DNA from: Nemertoderma westbladi
Lineage: Eukaryota > Xenacoelomorpha > Nemertodermatida > Nemertodermatidae
NCBI GenBank assembly: GCA_032718475.1
Contig: JAUCBJ010000045.1
Span: forward strand, 1-64,000
Length of the DNA: 64,000 nt
Direction: 5' to 3'
This document shows positions 43,340 to 55,444 of this stretch, piece by piece. The notes under the pieces are model-generated. The model saw nothing but the letters and a program-made list of their open reading frames with translations, searched no databases and was not told the DNA's origin. The translations under genes and the position numbers were made by a program. Positions within the stretch are counted from its first letter, which is position 1; every line of letters begins with the position of its first letter.

Positions 43340-44576
43340 TGTTCGCGCTTTCGAAGACCTTTAGCAGTTTAACCTGCCAAAATTTATATGTCTTTTCGTT
43401 AATTAAAACCACTTTAGCATACGACAATAATTTATGCTAATACGCAAAACATTAGCCGAAGTCAGCCCATGCGCGATCATTCACCCGATGGATCTACACC
43501 CGGGAGACTGAATTCGGATGCTTGAATTGTATTATTACAGTGTAAGGTTGCAGTGTATACCTAATGTATTATTCGATAGATCGTTAATAATTAATCTCTG
43601 ACAGATATTATTGGCTTTCGGGAAATATTAACAGTTCCTTTAGGACGTGGCGCTTTATCTATTTAAACAGAACTAAGACTTATACTAAACGCAACGATAC
43701 TGCTTATGATTAAAGTATAAAACGTATTCTTTAGGAAATACTTTGTTACCAATCACAATCATACACACTCTTCTGCCGACAGTCAGTATATTTGATCACA
43801 CATAAAGAGAGCAGTAATTGACTCACGTAGGGTCTGCTAAATAACATTGGATTCAATACACACCACATTAATATAAATCGCAATTGTTATTTATAGCCGG
43901 TCTCTCTAACCTGTAGTGTTATCAAGAAAATTGGGAATTGGGTGATTTATCCGTATTATCCAAATAGCGATATTTCCATCAACAAATATTTACAATTAAT
44001 AACTGACGGTAAAATAACAGTACAAACAATATGATTAATGAATTAGTGAGTGATTTAAGTCAGGATTGATGAGGTAACAGTTTATACTTTCGATAATTCA
44101 AGCAGTTTACGGTACAGCAGTATTGGTTACAAAATGCCGGTGTTTCTGGCTTAGACAGCAATAACAACAAAAGTAACAACTCTCTCTCTCAGTAAGACAG
44201 AACACTCTCCTTATGATCGGCAGGAAAGCTACACGTCGACAGGAAAAACCGCCCTGATTGGCCCAAGCCAAACAAAGAACCACGCGGCCAATGGCTGTTT
44301 CCATGTCAACAACCAGCTGCTAGATGTCGTAATATGAATCATCACGGCTAAGCTGTGAAAGGTGGTTTGTGCATTACAAGTTTTTGTCTTACCATGTCCG
44401 CTAAAACACGTATATAGCAGAATGATTTTTATGTCCGTTAAAACACCTGTAAAGGTACCTTGCGGGCGAGGGGAATATATATACAGTTAGAAAACCTTTT
44501 TTAGAGTATTCCAGCGCCGGGGGGGGAACTGGCCAGCAAAGGCAAACGTATCAGTTATCCCACAAAAGCTTTTACA
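43340..44576 (-). repeat. 5' LTR of element A
   Basis: 1237 bp, same sequence as 32510-33746 as far as I can read. Carries the same possible TATA box about 100 bp from its outer end. Confidence 0.95.
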
Positions 44577-44581
44577 GTCTC
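44577..44581. repeat. Target-site duplication of element A, right
   Basis: GTCTC, matching 32505-32509. Confidence 0.9.
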
Positions 44582-45457
44582 ACTAGGGAATGAGGAGTTC
44601 TGATCGAGTATTCCGAAACTCTGATCATAGGTTTATTTAAGGATCGTCTGAGTCGAACGAGCGTAGGGGATACATCAAACAAGTTTCGCTCGAAACTCCC
44701 ATAAGTATAGCGAGTAAAACCGTGTTTAAAGCAACGTCTCCGCGGATGTTTATGTCTTTCCGTTTGTTGGTTGGGTCTTGGGCATTCATCGCAATAATAC
44801 CCAAAAACGTACGTCTTGTAGGGGAAACGCGAGTGATCTTTCTCCAGCTTACAATATTCCTCCATCCGTTCGAAGCTATTCGGTACAACAGGTAGCGGTC
44901 GATCGGCGGTAAGATACATCATAGTGGAATAGAGCCGTTTGAGTCCTACCATGTGGTCATGATGTATACCTTGAGGATATCGAGTTTCTAGATTCTGTTG
45001 ACTGGTAATATCGAGATAGGTTTCTCTCAAGAATTCCAGGTATTTGCTGAAGTCGCTGCGTTTATCCGGCTCTTCAACATCTGCACTTTCGAGTCGGTTT
45101 CGAATAGAATTTTCGTGTTCGAGTCTCAGTTTATCGTTCCGCTTCCGCTGGGTATGATATTTAAATAAACCATTTCCCTTTGGTGTCTATATCATTCGTA
45201 TCGTGTAGGTTGATAGGATGACCAGTAGTTAAGAAGTCCACATACGTACCATTACGATGCGTATAGCGAGCGGTGAATTTTCTATAGTCCAACTCACGCG
45301 CAAGTTGCTCCCGGGACATTGGCGGTTAGATATAACGACCATCGTCCTCCGTAGTAGTTGGACCAGCGTCGCCGCGTATCAAGATATCGACAAACGCTTG
45401 TAAAGGTAGAGTATATCGCTCCCTGATACCAAGATCATCTTCTATCAACTCAATCAT
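44582..45457 (-). pseudogene. Element B ORF2, proximal part, broken
   Basis: Begins at ATG 45457 with a homologue of element A's ORF2 start (EDDLGIRERYTLPLQAFVD). A TAA replaces a Glu codon near 45330 and a further indel lies near 45165. From about 45120 leftward one frame stays open to the insertion point of A, where it becomes unlike element A's middle. It has its own Cys/His cluster (YYCDECPRPNQQTERHKHPR, then CFKHGF) and FERNLFDVSPTLVRLRR. The frame passes through the GTCTC target into 32509 and below. N and C ends are therefore shared with A while the middle differs. Confidence 0.7.
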
Positions 45458-47105
45458 ATCTGCTATATAAGTTTATCCATATTATAATGAGTTTATATTT
45501 AGGCGAGCGGGCGTCGCTGCCTACCCCTCTCTGCCCCCGGACAGTGCGAGATCCTCAGCGCTGGTGTACTTTCGCCGATGTGCCTATCGCCAACGTCGTA
45601 GCTGCACAACGACTACAACAACCAGCACGAGCCACTCCACCGTCCATCCCAAAGGCTTAGATATACTTCAGGTTCTTACTGGAGAGTTAGGGTTACTTTC
45701 ACAATTGCGACTCGCTACTGTAAACACACCTTAGTAGTAACATTCACCTACAAACGCACAAATTCCACGTAACAGTCACAAATGGTACACATTCTATCAC
45801 ACATTCGGGTCATTTGTCCGTTAGTCAAGTGCCTTCCAGAATGTCACGTTGTTATTATGTATCCTTGGATACTAGCGGTGTGCTATTTATTCCGTATGTT
45901 ATTCAATACGCAAGCCCTTTATTGTTCTTTTAACTCACTTCTAATTCTAGCGTGGTTGTTGCCATGGTGACATTATGGAAAGCTAGCGGTAGAATTAGGG
46001 TAATTCTCATGCATACAGATCTGGGATGCTATTTAATAGTAATTCTTTAATGGTCAATATCCCCTTTATACATGATTCTATGAATTTTATCGGCTATTGA
46101 CTATACATTGGAGATTCTCGCACACAAATACACTTAATAGAGTGAATCTCCGCTCCCATGATCTATTAATTAATGGAATTTTGGGAATGTTATAAATTGT
46201 ATAAAATTGCAATTTATTAAATTCATTAAAATATATGAATTTAAATTTATTCCCGTAAATTTTATTATTTAATGTTAAATTGACACAATTTGATTCCAGA
46301 GCAGGTCTGGGGACATAGGATCCTTAATTCTAGGAATTTTGTCCTTTTAAGAGTATCGGTAAGTGCTACGATATCTTAATCGACTAGAATTTTAAAGGAT
46401 CTGATATTTGACAGATTTTTGTAAATATTAATAATTAATATTTAGGATGGGCACCAGTTTATTCCAGAACTTGTCTGGGGACGTTAACCACTGATTCTAG
46501 AATTTTGTCTTTCAAGTATATCGGTGGGTGCCGCGATATCTTAATCGACTAGAATTACAGATGGTCAAAGGGTTTAACAGATTTATTTTGCGTTATACGC
46601 TACTGTTAAAGGGACATCACGCTACTATATGTATTATTTAATATACGGTATGAGAGCAATATCGCACGAAGCAATGTCAGTGTGAAGAGGCAAGTCGTTT
46701 CCAAGGTCTACCCAGAGCTTGGTTTAGCCGAGACACGAGGATCTGAACTTTGCATTCCTAATACTCTGCCTACCAATAATACTTGAATATAGTAGTGGCT
46801 TTATTGTACTTTAATAAGTACGGATATTTCATCTTACTGTAGTCACGTATTTATAATATGATACGGGCAGTAAGGAAAGAGAAAAATAATTATTTCTCGC
46901 CGTCGCACTAAATATATAATATACGTAATTAAGTAATAAACGCGAATATATATTGCACTAATCTACTAAATAATCACTAAAATAACCATACTACTAAATA
47001 AAATTAAATAAAACGATTAAAATAAAATTACATAATAATACATACATAAATATAAAAATAAAACAAATACAAAATAATAGAGTCACACACCCACTCCATA
47101 TGTTG
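45458..47105 (-). other. Element B spacer between gag-protease and ORF2, with the same direct repeat
   Basis: Matches element A's spacer along its length. The two direct-repeat units start near 46293 and 46462 and the conserved block lies at about 46650-46790. No coding sequence. Confidence 0.6.
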
Positions 47106-50100
47106 TTACGTTATGGAGTCCCTAGATGTTTGAAGGATTAGGGAGGTGGTCGTGGGAAGAGAATCTTGCCTTCCACAGTTTCCGGAGAGTCCTCCATTCC
47201 CTTCCGGTAAACACAAACGACCGACTGGGTGATTGAGTCGCTGCATCCCGAATACAATTCCAGGTTTCCTCTTCGTCCTGGAATAGTGACGATAGAAACA
47301 TCGCTCTAGGTACACGACGGCCTTACAAAGCCGATTCCAGGAGCTATAGTGGTCCGTCGCTCCCTGCAGGAGAGGTGAGAGTCCCTGCGAGACGTCTGAT
47401 GTTCCAGAGCTCCAATCGCTCTCTCTGATCTTCATGAAGGATCCACTCGCGGTGGGGAGGTCCAGATCCACGGCGTCGTCCCTGGCAATATGTAATACCG
47501 ACAGATCTATCCCGGGTTCAAATAACTCCGATCCACCCGTCCGGGTTTTAGGTTTGACTTTCTCCGCTCCCTTGGCTGGTCTAATCTCAGTCGGAGTAAG
47601 ATGGGGAGGCCATTCATCCTCCTTACTCAGGAAGTCGGGTTCACCTAACCGGTCTGTAGTATCTGTCAGTTCTTGAGGAGTTGCTCCTCTGGAAGCGATG
47701 TCAGTTGGATTAAACTTCTTGGGGCAATATCTCCATTGATCTACATTGGAGCTAATATCGTCATTATCTGAGGAGTATGGTGTTCCCTCAGTTGGGTCGT
47801 CTCCCTCACTAGTATCATCTTCCCATTCACTCACCTGGCAGACGCGATCTTGAAGCAGTCTTTCTCTGAGCGTTCTTCGGGAAGGTCCAGTAAGGTACCA
47901 ACCTACTCTAGTTCTTACCGCATAGGTCTGAAGTGGTTGCGGTTGAGCAGGTCGTTTCTCCAATGTCTCCAGCGCCTCATGCGCGTTTTGACCGATTAAT
48001 ATTTGTACTCCAGGATAATCGGTGTCGAATCTAGGAATGTTAAGTTGTTGGGCATGATCATCTTCGTCCCAATTATAAGGTTCCACTTGGGTGGTAGCGA
48101 AGTTCTTTATTGCCACCATTTTGACTGACCTTATACTGTATTCTCCTAGTTTATCCTGTGGAGTGGACAACTCACCTATATAATAGTCGGCAGCCACAGC
48201 AGATTTCCAAACCTGCATGATCCCTGACATGTTTAGCTTGGTTCGGAACTTGGGTTGTCCAGCAAAGATGTCTTCGGCTAGTTCTTTATCGATGAATGTT
48301 CCTGTGCTGCCGGAGTCCAGGAGGGCGTTCACTATATAGCTCTTCTGAGGTCCGTGGACCCGTAACTGGACTACAGGAAATTCTCGGATTCCTACATTTG
48401 AAGTTGGCGCTTTCCAAGATTGTTGTTGATCTGAAGTAGTTAGGGTGAGGTCGCTGTCTGTATCTTTTTCATGAGTGAGTGCTCGATACACTGCGGTATT
48501 TATCATGTAACAGGATTCGTTTTCGTCGGAGAACTCGTCCGTATAGAATCCTTCCATCTCAGATTGATCAGTGTCGTTCACATCACTGAATTGGACATGT
48601 AGTTCGGAATCACTCACCTGACTCGGACTATTTCGCTCGAATTCAGTGTGCAACAAGATATGATGTTTCGCACCGCACTTTGCACACCTTGCGTCGGAGT
48701 AACAGGTTCGCCGTTGGTGTCCTCGTCTGAGGCAATTATAACACAACCGCTTATCCCACATGACTTCACGTCTGTCCTTTAGAGATTTCCTCAGGAATTC
48801 ATCACACGCACTTAAACGGTGGGGCCCATCGCACAGCACACATTTGGGCTTGATGTTACTTACTTTAACATGTGCTGTGTGGTGCACGTTCGTTCTTTCC
48901 TCGGGCTTTCTCACCTGAATTCTCTTGGGAGACGTAGGAGGAGTTTTTCTTACCTGTTCTCTCCTGTCATTGGTTCGAGACTTGAATTTACTTACCTGGT
49001 CTTTAGGCGTTTTGTTGTCATAGTAAGATCTTTCAGTGTCTTTCCCGCTATCCTCTCCTTGAGAAGTCTGGCTTTTGCTGTCGTCTGTATAACACACTGG
49101 TATTACCCTTCTCCTAGAAACGGGTTTCTCACTTACCTTGTTTTCCAGTGTCTTCTCTCTGGACTGCCTTAGGAGCTGTAATTTCACTTCTCCATCTAGG
49201 AATGACATGAGATCAGCCATGGTAGGGTCTCGTCGTTGTTGTTCCATCATATATAACACTTTCTTATCCCAGCGTGTACCTACTCCACCCTTCGGTAAAG
49301 TAGAAGCCACTGCTCTAATAACCATAGCACTCTGATACTCATGAGACTTACCTAGCCAATCTAATTGTCTGCAGATCTCCTGAATCTCATCGGAAAACTC
49401 TATAATTCCGCTGCTAATAAACTTTCGGGGCGCTACCAACTTTGCATACAAATACCCAGCTATGTTATTCCTATTACCATACCTGATGTTTAGTGTATCC
49501 CAAACTTGTCTTAATCCGTCTGGATGTCCAATAAACTTTAACGCCATTAACTTGGGAGATCCTTCCAAGCACTCTATGAGGAATCTAAGTTTCTCTCCAT
49601 TAGATAGCACAGAGTTCTGTATGTTATCTTTGTAATATTCATTAAAAGGTAACCATTTCATCTCATCTCCATTGAACTTGACGATCTCTCCCACCTTTAC
49701 CGCTTGCCGGGCTTCGGTTCTAGCCATTTGACGCGTAAAACTTTCTTGGGCCATCGTGTTATTTAATATCGAGTTATCGGTATATAAATTTCTCGGATTA
49801 TGATCCGGTCTATAGGGAATATCATTATCAACAGGTCTATAATTACCCTTAATAGGGTTCACTATAGGAGTTTCTACTTCGCTAGCAGTATATATGCGTG
49901 TAGGCTTCACACCTTGCGCATGAGATACTTCAGACCTAACAGGTTGACACATTGTTACCGAGGGTGGTGGTATACCCCTTTGAGTATTTACTAATTTATC
50001 GCGTTCTAGCGCGATACTTTGCTGCACTTCTTGCAACTCTAGCCTACTTTCCCTTACTGTGCCCTTGAATTGCTGGACAGTCTCCTGCATCTGCCCGAGC

Positions 50101-50110
50101 AGGAGATCCA
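47106..50110 (-). CDS. Element B Gag-protease, distal part
   Basis: About 1000 codons continuing B's gag after insertion D. The DUF1759-like gag domain (KFNGDEMKWLPFNEYYKD) is followed by knuckles CVLCDGPHRLSAC, CYNCLRRGHQRRTC and CAKCGAKHH, then protease LLDSGSTGTFID. The jump GTPYSSDNDDISSN to IASRGATP is the same RT deletion junction as in element A. B keeps about 105 more residues before the tail (DHYSSWNRLCKAVVYLERCF), recognisable as the start of BEL/Pao integrase. It ends SRDSIT like A. The frame is intact, but its N-terminal half is cut off by D. Confidence 0.85.
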
Positions 50111-50451
50111 TGTGGCAGTTCAAGTATATAAAACACTGGTTCGGTAATTTTCTACAATCCAAAAATGTCTATAATCAAAAACTAAGTAACATATATCAAT
50201 AATTCTTATACACTCCTAATACTAATACTCATCCTAATACCAATATACTTCACCAATATTAAGGCACTAACTCAAAAATGTATATAACCAGCTGTTTGCC
50301 TTAACCAACCAATATACATTACATATTACACAATGTAGTCCTTCAATTAACGTACAGTATACTATGGGGATTGTCACACTCCCCGACAAAATATGCAAAT
50401 AGTCTTTCAATTAACGTACAGTATACTATGGGATTGTCACACTCCCCGACA
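50111..50451 (-). repeat. Partial LTR of insertion D
   Basis: On the minus strand it starts TGTCGGGGAGTGTGACAATC, a typical BEL/Pao LTR start, and seems to end in ACA at 50111. An internal 64-bp stretch is duplicated (about 50339-50400 and 50403-50462). Confidence 0.55.
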
Positions 50452-50642
50452 AAATATGCAATTACGACAACTTATACCATTCCACCAATAACTGCAATAT
50501 AGTTACAATAATGACAAAACATAAATGTGACAATGCTGTACAATACAAATCTGTATCAATAATTATATGCAAAAATATCTCACTTATAGTTACACAGTCA
50601 CAGTTACTTATTTGATGCACGACACCAACCCTACAGTTAGGT

Positions 50643-52355
50643 CTAGTTGTCAATTTCTAATGGGATAAGTCCTTGTACAGGTCGAGTGATAATTATACTG
50701 CTGATTTTTTTGCCTATTTTTGCAATTTTTACTTTTACAGATCTGATACTATTATCACGACCATGTAAGAGCTCTACTATAATCCCTAGCTTCCATAATT
50801 GGCGCGGTTTCTTGATCTTAGAAGTAGTTTCATCCAGTAACACCACCTCACCAACCCTCGGCTGACGTGTCTGATATCGGCGAATAGAGTAATGCTGTCT
50901 AAGAGTTGTCAGATACTCGCGAGCCCAAATGTTCCAGAATTTATCTATCAATTGGTCTTTGTATTTGGTGCGTCGGGTCACATTCTCAGCATTCAATTCG
51001 TCATTAATATTATTACTGCTGATATTATCTGTTTCAGGTCTTTCAGTGAGTCGCTTTCCGATTAATAAATGTGACGGAGTTAGAGGTTCCAAAATCTCGT
51101 CTGAATACACGTAAGTTAGTGGGCGACTGTTAATTACACTCTCAACTTTTATCAATAAGGTATGTAACTCGTCGCTATTCAATAATGCGTTTCCTATCGA
51201 CTTCCTCAATGCTCTCTTCACACTTTGCACTAGTCGTTCCCAGTACCCTCCCCACCAAGGGGCATGTTCACATATAAAGTTCCATTTGATATTTAAATTT
51301 GCTATATGGGTTTGTGTTTTCTTGGCTGTGAAATTACTTCCATTATCTGAAGTTATTGTTGCTGGATATCCCCTGCGACCAAAGAATCTATCTAAACCAC
51401 GGATAGTAAACTCCGCATCTATACTTTCTTGTAATTCAAAATGTACCGCTCTAGACGAATTACATGTAATCAGAAGAATATGGCATTTTTCAATCAGTTC
51501 ATTATTTCGAACATACATTGGCCCCGCTATATCCACACCGACATCATTAAATGCTAGACTTCCACTCACCCTATCCAGGGGTAAACAAGGTGTATCTGGG
51601 GGTGTGAATGCTTTTGCTTGTTGTTTGCGACATATAACACATTCATTTAATTGTTTCTTAATAATTTGTCTGGCCTGGGGTATATAAAACTTGTTTCTCA
51701 GTTGCACAAATGTATCACGAACTCCAGCATGTAATACTTCTGTTTCGTGACATTGTCTAATGATTAACGTCGTCAGATAAAGTTTTTTCGGTAGCAGTAT
51801 TGGATCTTTCGCTGTTGTGGGCACCTGATATGCCATATCAATGCGGCCTTTGCATCTTATCAAGCCCTCAGCATCTAGGTATAAGTGAAGTTGATTGATT
51901 AAGTTTCTCACATAAGGCTCTTTGTCGCATTTTGTCGTCAATTGTGAAACAACTTCAGGATACATTTCTGCTTGAACTTCCTTTAAGCATAAAGTGCTTG
52001 CTTTGCTTCTTTCCAGAATAGTTAAAACACCTAATTGTTTGGGGGTATCCTTCCCTATCCTTGCCTTCAGATTATTGACAAAACGGTACATCCATGCCAC
52101 TACTTGAATCAGCTTATTGTAGCTGCTATAACGAAGTATTATTGAATCATGCACTTCGTTTGAGATAAGTAAGACTGACGGCATTTCTATTGGGTTCTTC
52201 AACTCTTTAAAAGCCTCTTCCTCAATATCTCTTGTCTCTATGGTTTTCGAAGGATAATCTATCACATTTGACACCCATTCCGGACCACACCACCAGATAT
52301 TTCTGGCTGGGGAAGGTTGAATAAGACAATGAGGCCATTGACATTTTACAATCAA
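50643..52355 (-). pseudogene. BEL/Pao integrase (C-terminal part of a pol), insertion D
   Basis: A 570-codon open frame with the 3' third of a BEL/Pao polyprotein. It begins with the region after RNase H (WWCGPEWVSN), then SSYNKLIQVVAWMYRF and an HHCC zinc-binding domain (QCHETEVLHAG..CVICRKQQ). The rve core has its acidic triad: D in DVGVDIAGPMYV, D in SDNGSNFTA, E in GGYWERLVQ. Next come a conserved PLTPSHLLIGK and a DUF5641-like C-terminal domain. The frame starts at a rearrangement point, not at a true ATG, so the ORF is a fragment although its integrase looks undamaged. It belongs to a different BEL/Pao family from A and B. Confidence 0.85.
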
Positions 52356-52390
52356 GGTTTGGACATAAACAGCTACGTATTAACGCCCAT

Positions 52391-53150
52391 ATGAAGAGAA
52401 TAATAAATCTACAGGTAGCCTGTATGAAAGTGGACGATTTAAGAAAATTGTATGATGAAGTCAATATTCAGATTAGAGGACTCTTGACACTTGGTCTATC
52501 AAGTGATACATATGGGGCCCTGCTTGTTGCCATCTTAGTGTCAAAATTGCCGGAAGAAATTATTTTAGAAATTTCGCGTGTTGAGAAGGGCGAAATTTGG
52601 GATATAAACGTTGTATTAAAAACATTAAGGGAAGAAGTTGAGGCAAGAGAGATTGCAGCACAACAACAGGAAAAAACAGATGTAAAACAGGCAGCCTGGA
52701 AAAGCTTCAATGGTGAAATTGGTACAGCATCGGCATTGTTAGAAAATAGCAATTCAAGATTTAAACCCGCTGTTGCTAGATATACACGTAGGCCGGATAA
52801 TTGTGTGTATTGCGACAAAGCACATCGCAGTACTGATTGCGAACAATTCTATAATATGCAAAGCCGAATTGTGCGGTTGCAGCAATTAAATAAATGTTTT
52901 TCTTGTTTGGGGGAGGGACACATTGCTAAGGAATGTGCAAGGAAAATTAGTTGCATCATCTGCTCAAGGCCACACCATATTTCTCTGTGCAGTAGAGTTT
53001 CTGCGCCATTTTATGGAAAAGCCGATGTAAAATATAGAACAAATTATGAGCGTCAAGGTCCAGGATATAATGTTGGGTTTGTTGAAAACTATCCAATTCC
53101 AACGCCACCTAGAGGGGAGATCAAGAATGGTATATATCAAGCCTGGTATT
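52391..53150 (+). pseudogene. BEL/Pao gag fragment of insertion D, inverted
   Basis: Plus-strand frame with a helical gag region (LPEEIILEISRVEKGEIWDI), then Cys/His knuckles CVYCDKAHRSTDC, CFSCLGEGHIAKEC and CIICSRPHHISLC. It is opposite in strand to the integrase of the same insertion. The frame runs on to 53218 into unrelated sequence after a junction near 53150. Confidence 0.8.
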
Positions 53151-53385
53151 GTTCTAGTAGTTTGGGTTGTTTTTGCATCTTCTTTAATAGAGTTTCGTAC
53201 CTACGCTCAGCTAGGTAATAATTATTAGGCAAATTAGCCTTTTGCGATGAAATCCATGGTAATTTAATTTCGTATCTTCCATTGATCATCTCTGGTTGTT
53301 CAATAAAATCTAAGTTAAAATGTGAATCCGGATTGAAAAATGCCATATTCTTCTGATTACATGTAATTCGTCTAGAGCGGTACAT
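53130..53385 (-). pseudogene. BEL/Pao RT N-terminal fragment of insertion D
   Basis: Minus-strand frame with NGRYEIKLPWIS and LPNNYYLAERR, the conserved entry to the reverse transcriptase of Pao-type elements. Only about 70 codons are left, with junctions at both ends. Confidence 0.75.
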
Positions 53386-53519
53386 TTTGAATTACAAGAA
53401 AGTATAGATGCGGAGTTTACTATCCGTGGTTTAGATAGATTCTTTGGTCGCAGGGGATATCCAGCAACAATTACTTCCATTATCTGAAGTTATTGTTGCT
53501 GGATATCCCCTGCGACCAA
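53358..53519. repeat. Inverted copies of the integrase segment, forming a 27-bp perfect hairpin
   Basis: 53358-53475 is the complement of about 51348-51474 in the integrase ORF. 53474-53519 repeats 51335-51383 in the same orientation. As a result 53445-53471 and 53492-53518 are perfect inverted repeats around a 20-nt loop. Confidence 0.9.
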
Positions 53520-53547
53520 TGAGGCCATTGACATTTTACAATCAAGG

Positions 53548-55444
53548 CCCCCCGCCGTCTCTCGTCCACCCATTCGACCGCCGAAGCAGGAGTCGCCAAC
53601 GTTGTAGCGGGCGGACGAGGGACAACGGGCGACAAATCATGAATATTTCGCTCGGGGTCCAGGACCTGAACTGTCTCCTGGGCAGTTCTACTGGGCATAG
53701 GTAGCTTAGTGCTGTGCAAAGGGAATTGAGAAGTAGGTTCAGGGAGTACAGGTGTCTCTACGACCGAAAGGGTTGCTTCGGGAACAGGCCTAATTATTTC
53801 AGGCTCATCTACTATAGTAGGGAGTCTTTCTATTGTAATTATTTGGTCTGTGGGTTCTGTACTACCTAAGTTGGTGTTATTTAGTTGCCTTCTAACAGCT
53901 GGAGGCAAATCAGGCAATTTCTGACGGTGGAATGTTCTTTTACGTCTGCTTAGGTGAGATCTATTTCCCTTGCCTTCAGTATCGGTGGTATCGCCTTCCT
54001 CAGATGATGTATATCCCTGTCTTTTGGGAGTAGATCGATTCATCATCTGCATATTACTAGCTGTTAACTGTTTATTAACGTTGTCTTGTCTCTCTTGAAG
54101 ATTTTCCAACTCTAGTTGGGTTGTCTCTTCAGATGCCCTCCGTTCTGCTTCTGCCACTGCTATTTTTCTTTCCGCTTCGGCCGCCTTTCTTTCGGCTTCT
54201 ACTGCTGCAGCTGCCGCTTTTGCCTCTGCCGCTGCCGCTTTTGCCTCTGCCGCTGCCTCTGCCGCTTTCTTTCTATCTTCTATACGTTTTTTCTTTACTT
54301 GTTCTTCTTGAACCTTAACGATGCGGAGTTGTTCATCGAATTTAGCTTGATTAGCCGCTAACCTATCCACGTCGATGGCGTCAAGCACACGCTGTGCTCC
54401 TTCACTATTAGGGCTAAGTCCCTCTAGTCTTCTCCGCAACTCTTCATCACCTACAAAACGTTGATAGTCTGACAGATAGATGTCAATGGCATCCCTCTTA
54501 TGCGGTTTCTCTGCCATCGCTTCACTTTCCACTTGGGAAAAAGTAGCGTCTGTTGATTCTCCATGGGTTGAGCGCTCCTCCAGTTGATCTTTCCACTGAG
54601 CTGTTCCTTGAACCTGGCGACTCACCCGTTGAAACCAAGTCTTTACGGCAACTTGCAACGACGTGTCTTGTCTTCTTTTAGAAGCCTCTTCAAAGGCTGA
54701 TAATATTAGCCTGATTCGCAGAATTCTTTCTCTAACTTGATAAAGCAGTTGTCCCTGCTCTTGAGGTCCTAGAGGTTGTTGTAACAGTTGTTTTTCTACT
54801 CGCTCCATAGAGCTGAAGAATCCCTGTGCGTATCCGGCTGCGGACCTCTTCCACACAGCTGGATCGATGGTTTCCTTGGCTACTCCCATCCGGTGTATGT
54901 CTTCCCAGGCAGCTTCTGATAAATCAAACGGGAGTCCGGGTCCGGGGAAGTTCCATTGCGACTCGACCATAGATTTCAGTTCTTCCTTTGTGTATCCTGC
55001 ATAACTATCTTTAGTTGAGCGCTTACTTCGCGCCCAATCGATCTGGTGTTCTTCCACCGCGATCAATAACTTGGTGAGTACGGCTGCAGGAAGGATGAGA
55101 AGTGGATCCGAATAAACCGCATCCGTCATCCTTGCTCCGCGCTCGGGTGTCAGTTCTACAGTATCTTCACTACTGGAGCTGTCGGGCCGCTGAGAAATAA
55201 GTTCTTGGCTCACGGGTTGTTGCTGTTCCGCTGCTTCTTGGTCCCGCTTGACCTGGGCTCGAGTGCCTATGATAGACCTACGATGTTGGACCAGCCTAGG
55301 TTCTGTTATTACTACTGGAGGGATGACTTTCCTCACAGTGGGAGGTGAACTGAACTTAGGACTAGACGGTTCTACACCCTTATCTGAGTCGCAGATAGTT
55401 ACATCTAATACACTGTCTGACAGGTTCTGCTTAGTATCAGACAT
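53548..55444 (-). CDS. Element B Gag, proximal part, cut by insertion D
   Basis: About 632 codons from ATG at 55444 (MSDTKQNLSDSVLD). The start resembles element A (HRRSIIGTRAQVKRDQEAA). About 180 residues follow that A lacks (LPAAVLTKLLIAVEEHQIDW to WKDQLEERSTHG), then IDIYLSDYQRFVGDEELRRR, an Ala/Glu/Lys coiled coil, and EGDTTDTEG. The frame meets D at 53547 and reads a few foreign codons. The continuation is 50110-47106. Confidence 0.85.

Larger units (their letters stand above)
32510..44576 (-). mobile_element. Element A: complete BEL/Pao-type LTR element without reverse transcriptase
   Basis: 12,067 bp bounded by two 1237-bp LTRs that I could not tell apart by reading, flanked by GTCTC duplications. 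It is therefore a very recent insertion. Minus-strand order: 5' LTR 44576-43340, leader 43339-41061, gag-protease ORF 41060-36909, spacer 36908-35274, ORF2 35273-33825, 3' LTR 33746-32510. It has no RT domain and only a stub of RNase H, so it must have been mobilised in trans. I found no canonical tRNA-complementary primer site starting with TGG directly after the 5' LTR. Confidence 0.92.
50111..53547. mobile_element. Insertion D: scrambled BEL/Pao fragment inside element B gag
   Basis: Element A shows an uninterrupted gag at the matching point, so D is an insertion of about 3.44 kb. It holds, in plus-strand order: a partial LTR (minus), an integrase ORF (minus), a gag piece (plus), an RT piece (minus), an integrase piece (plus) and the same integrase piece again (minus). 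No intact second LTR and no target duplication are visible. A 30-bp stretch (CAATGAGGCCATTGACATTT and onward) at 52328-52357 is repeated at the right border 53518-53547. Confidence 0.8.

Noticed and set aside
50643-52355. Integrase of insertion D as the missing integrase of element B
   Set aside because: D interrupts B's gag coding sequence, its LTR sequence and protein differ from B, and element A shows the uninterrupted gag at this point.
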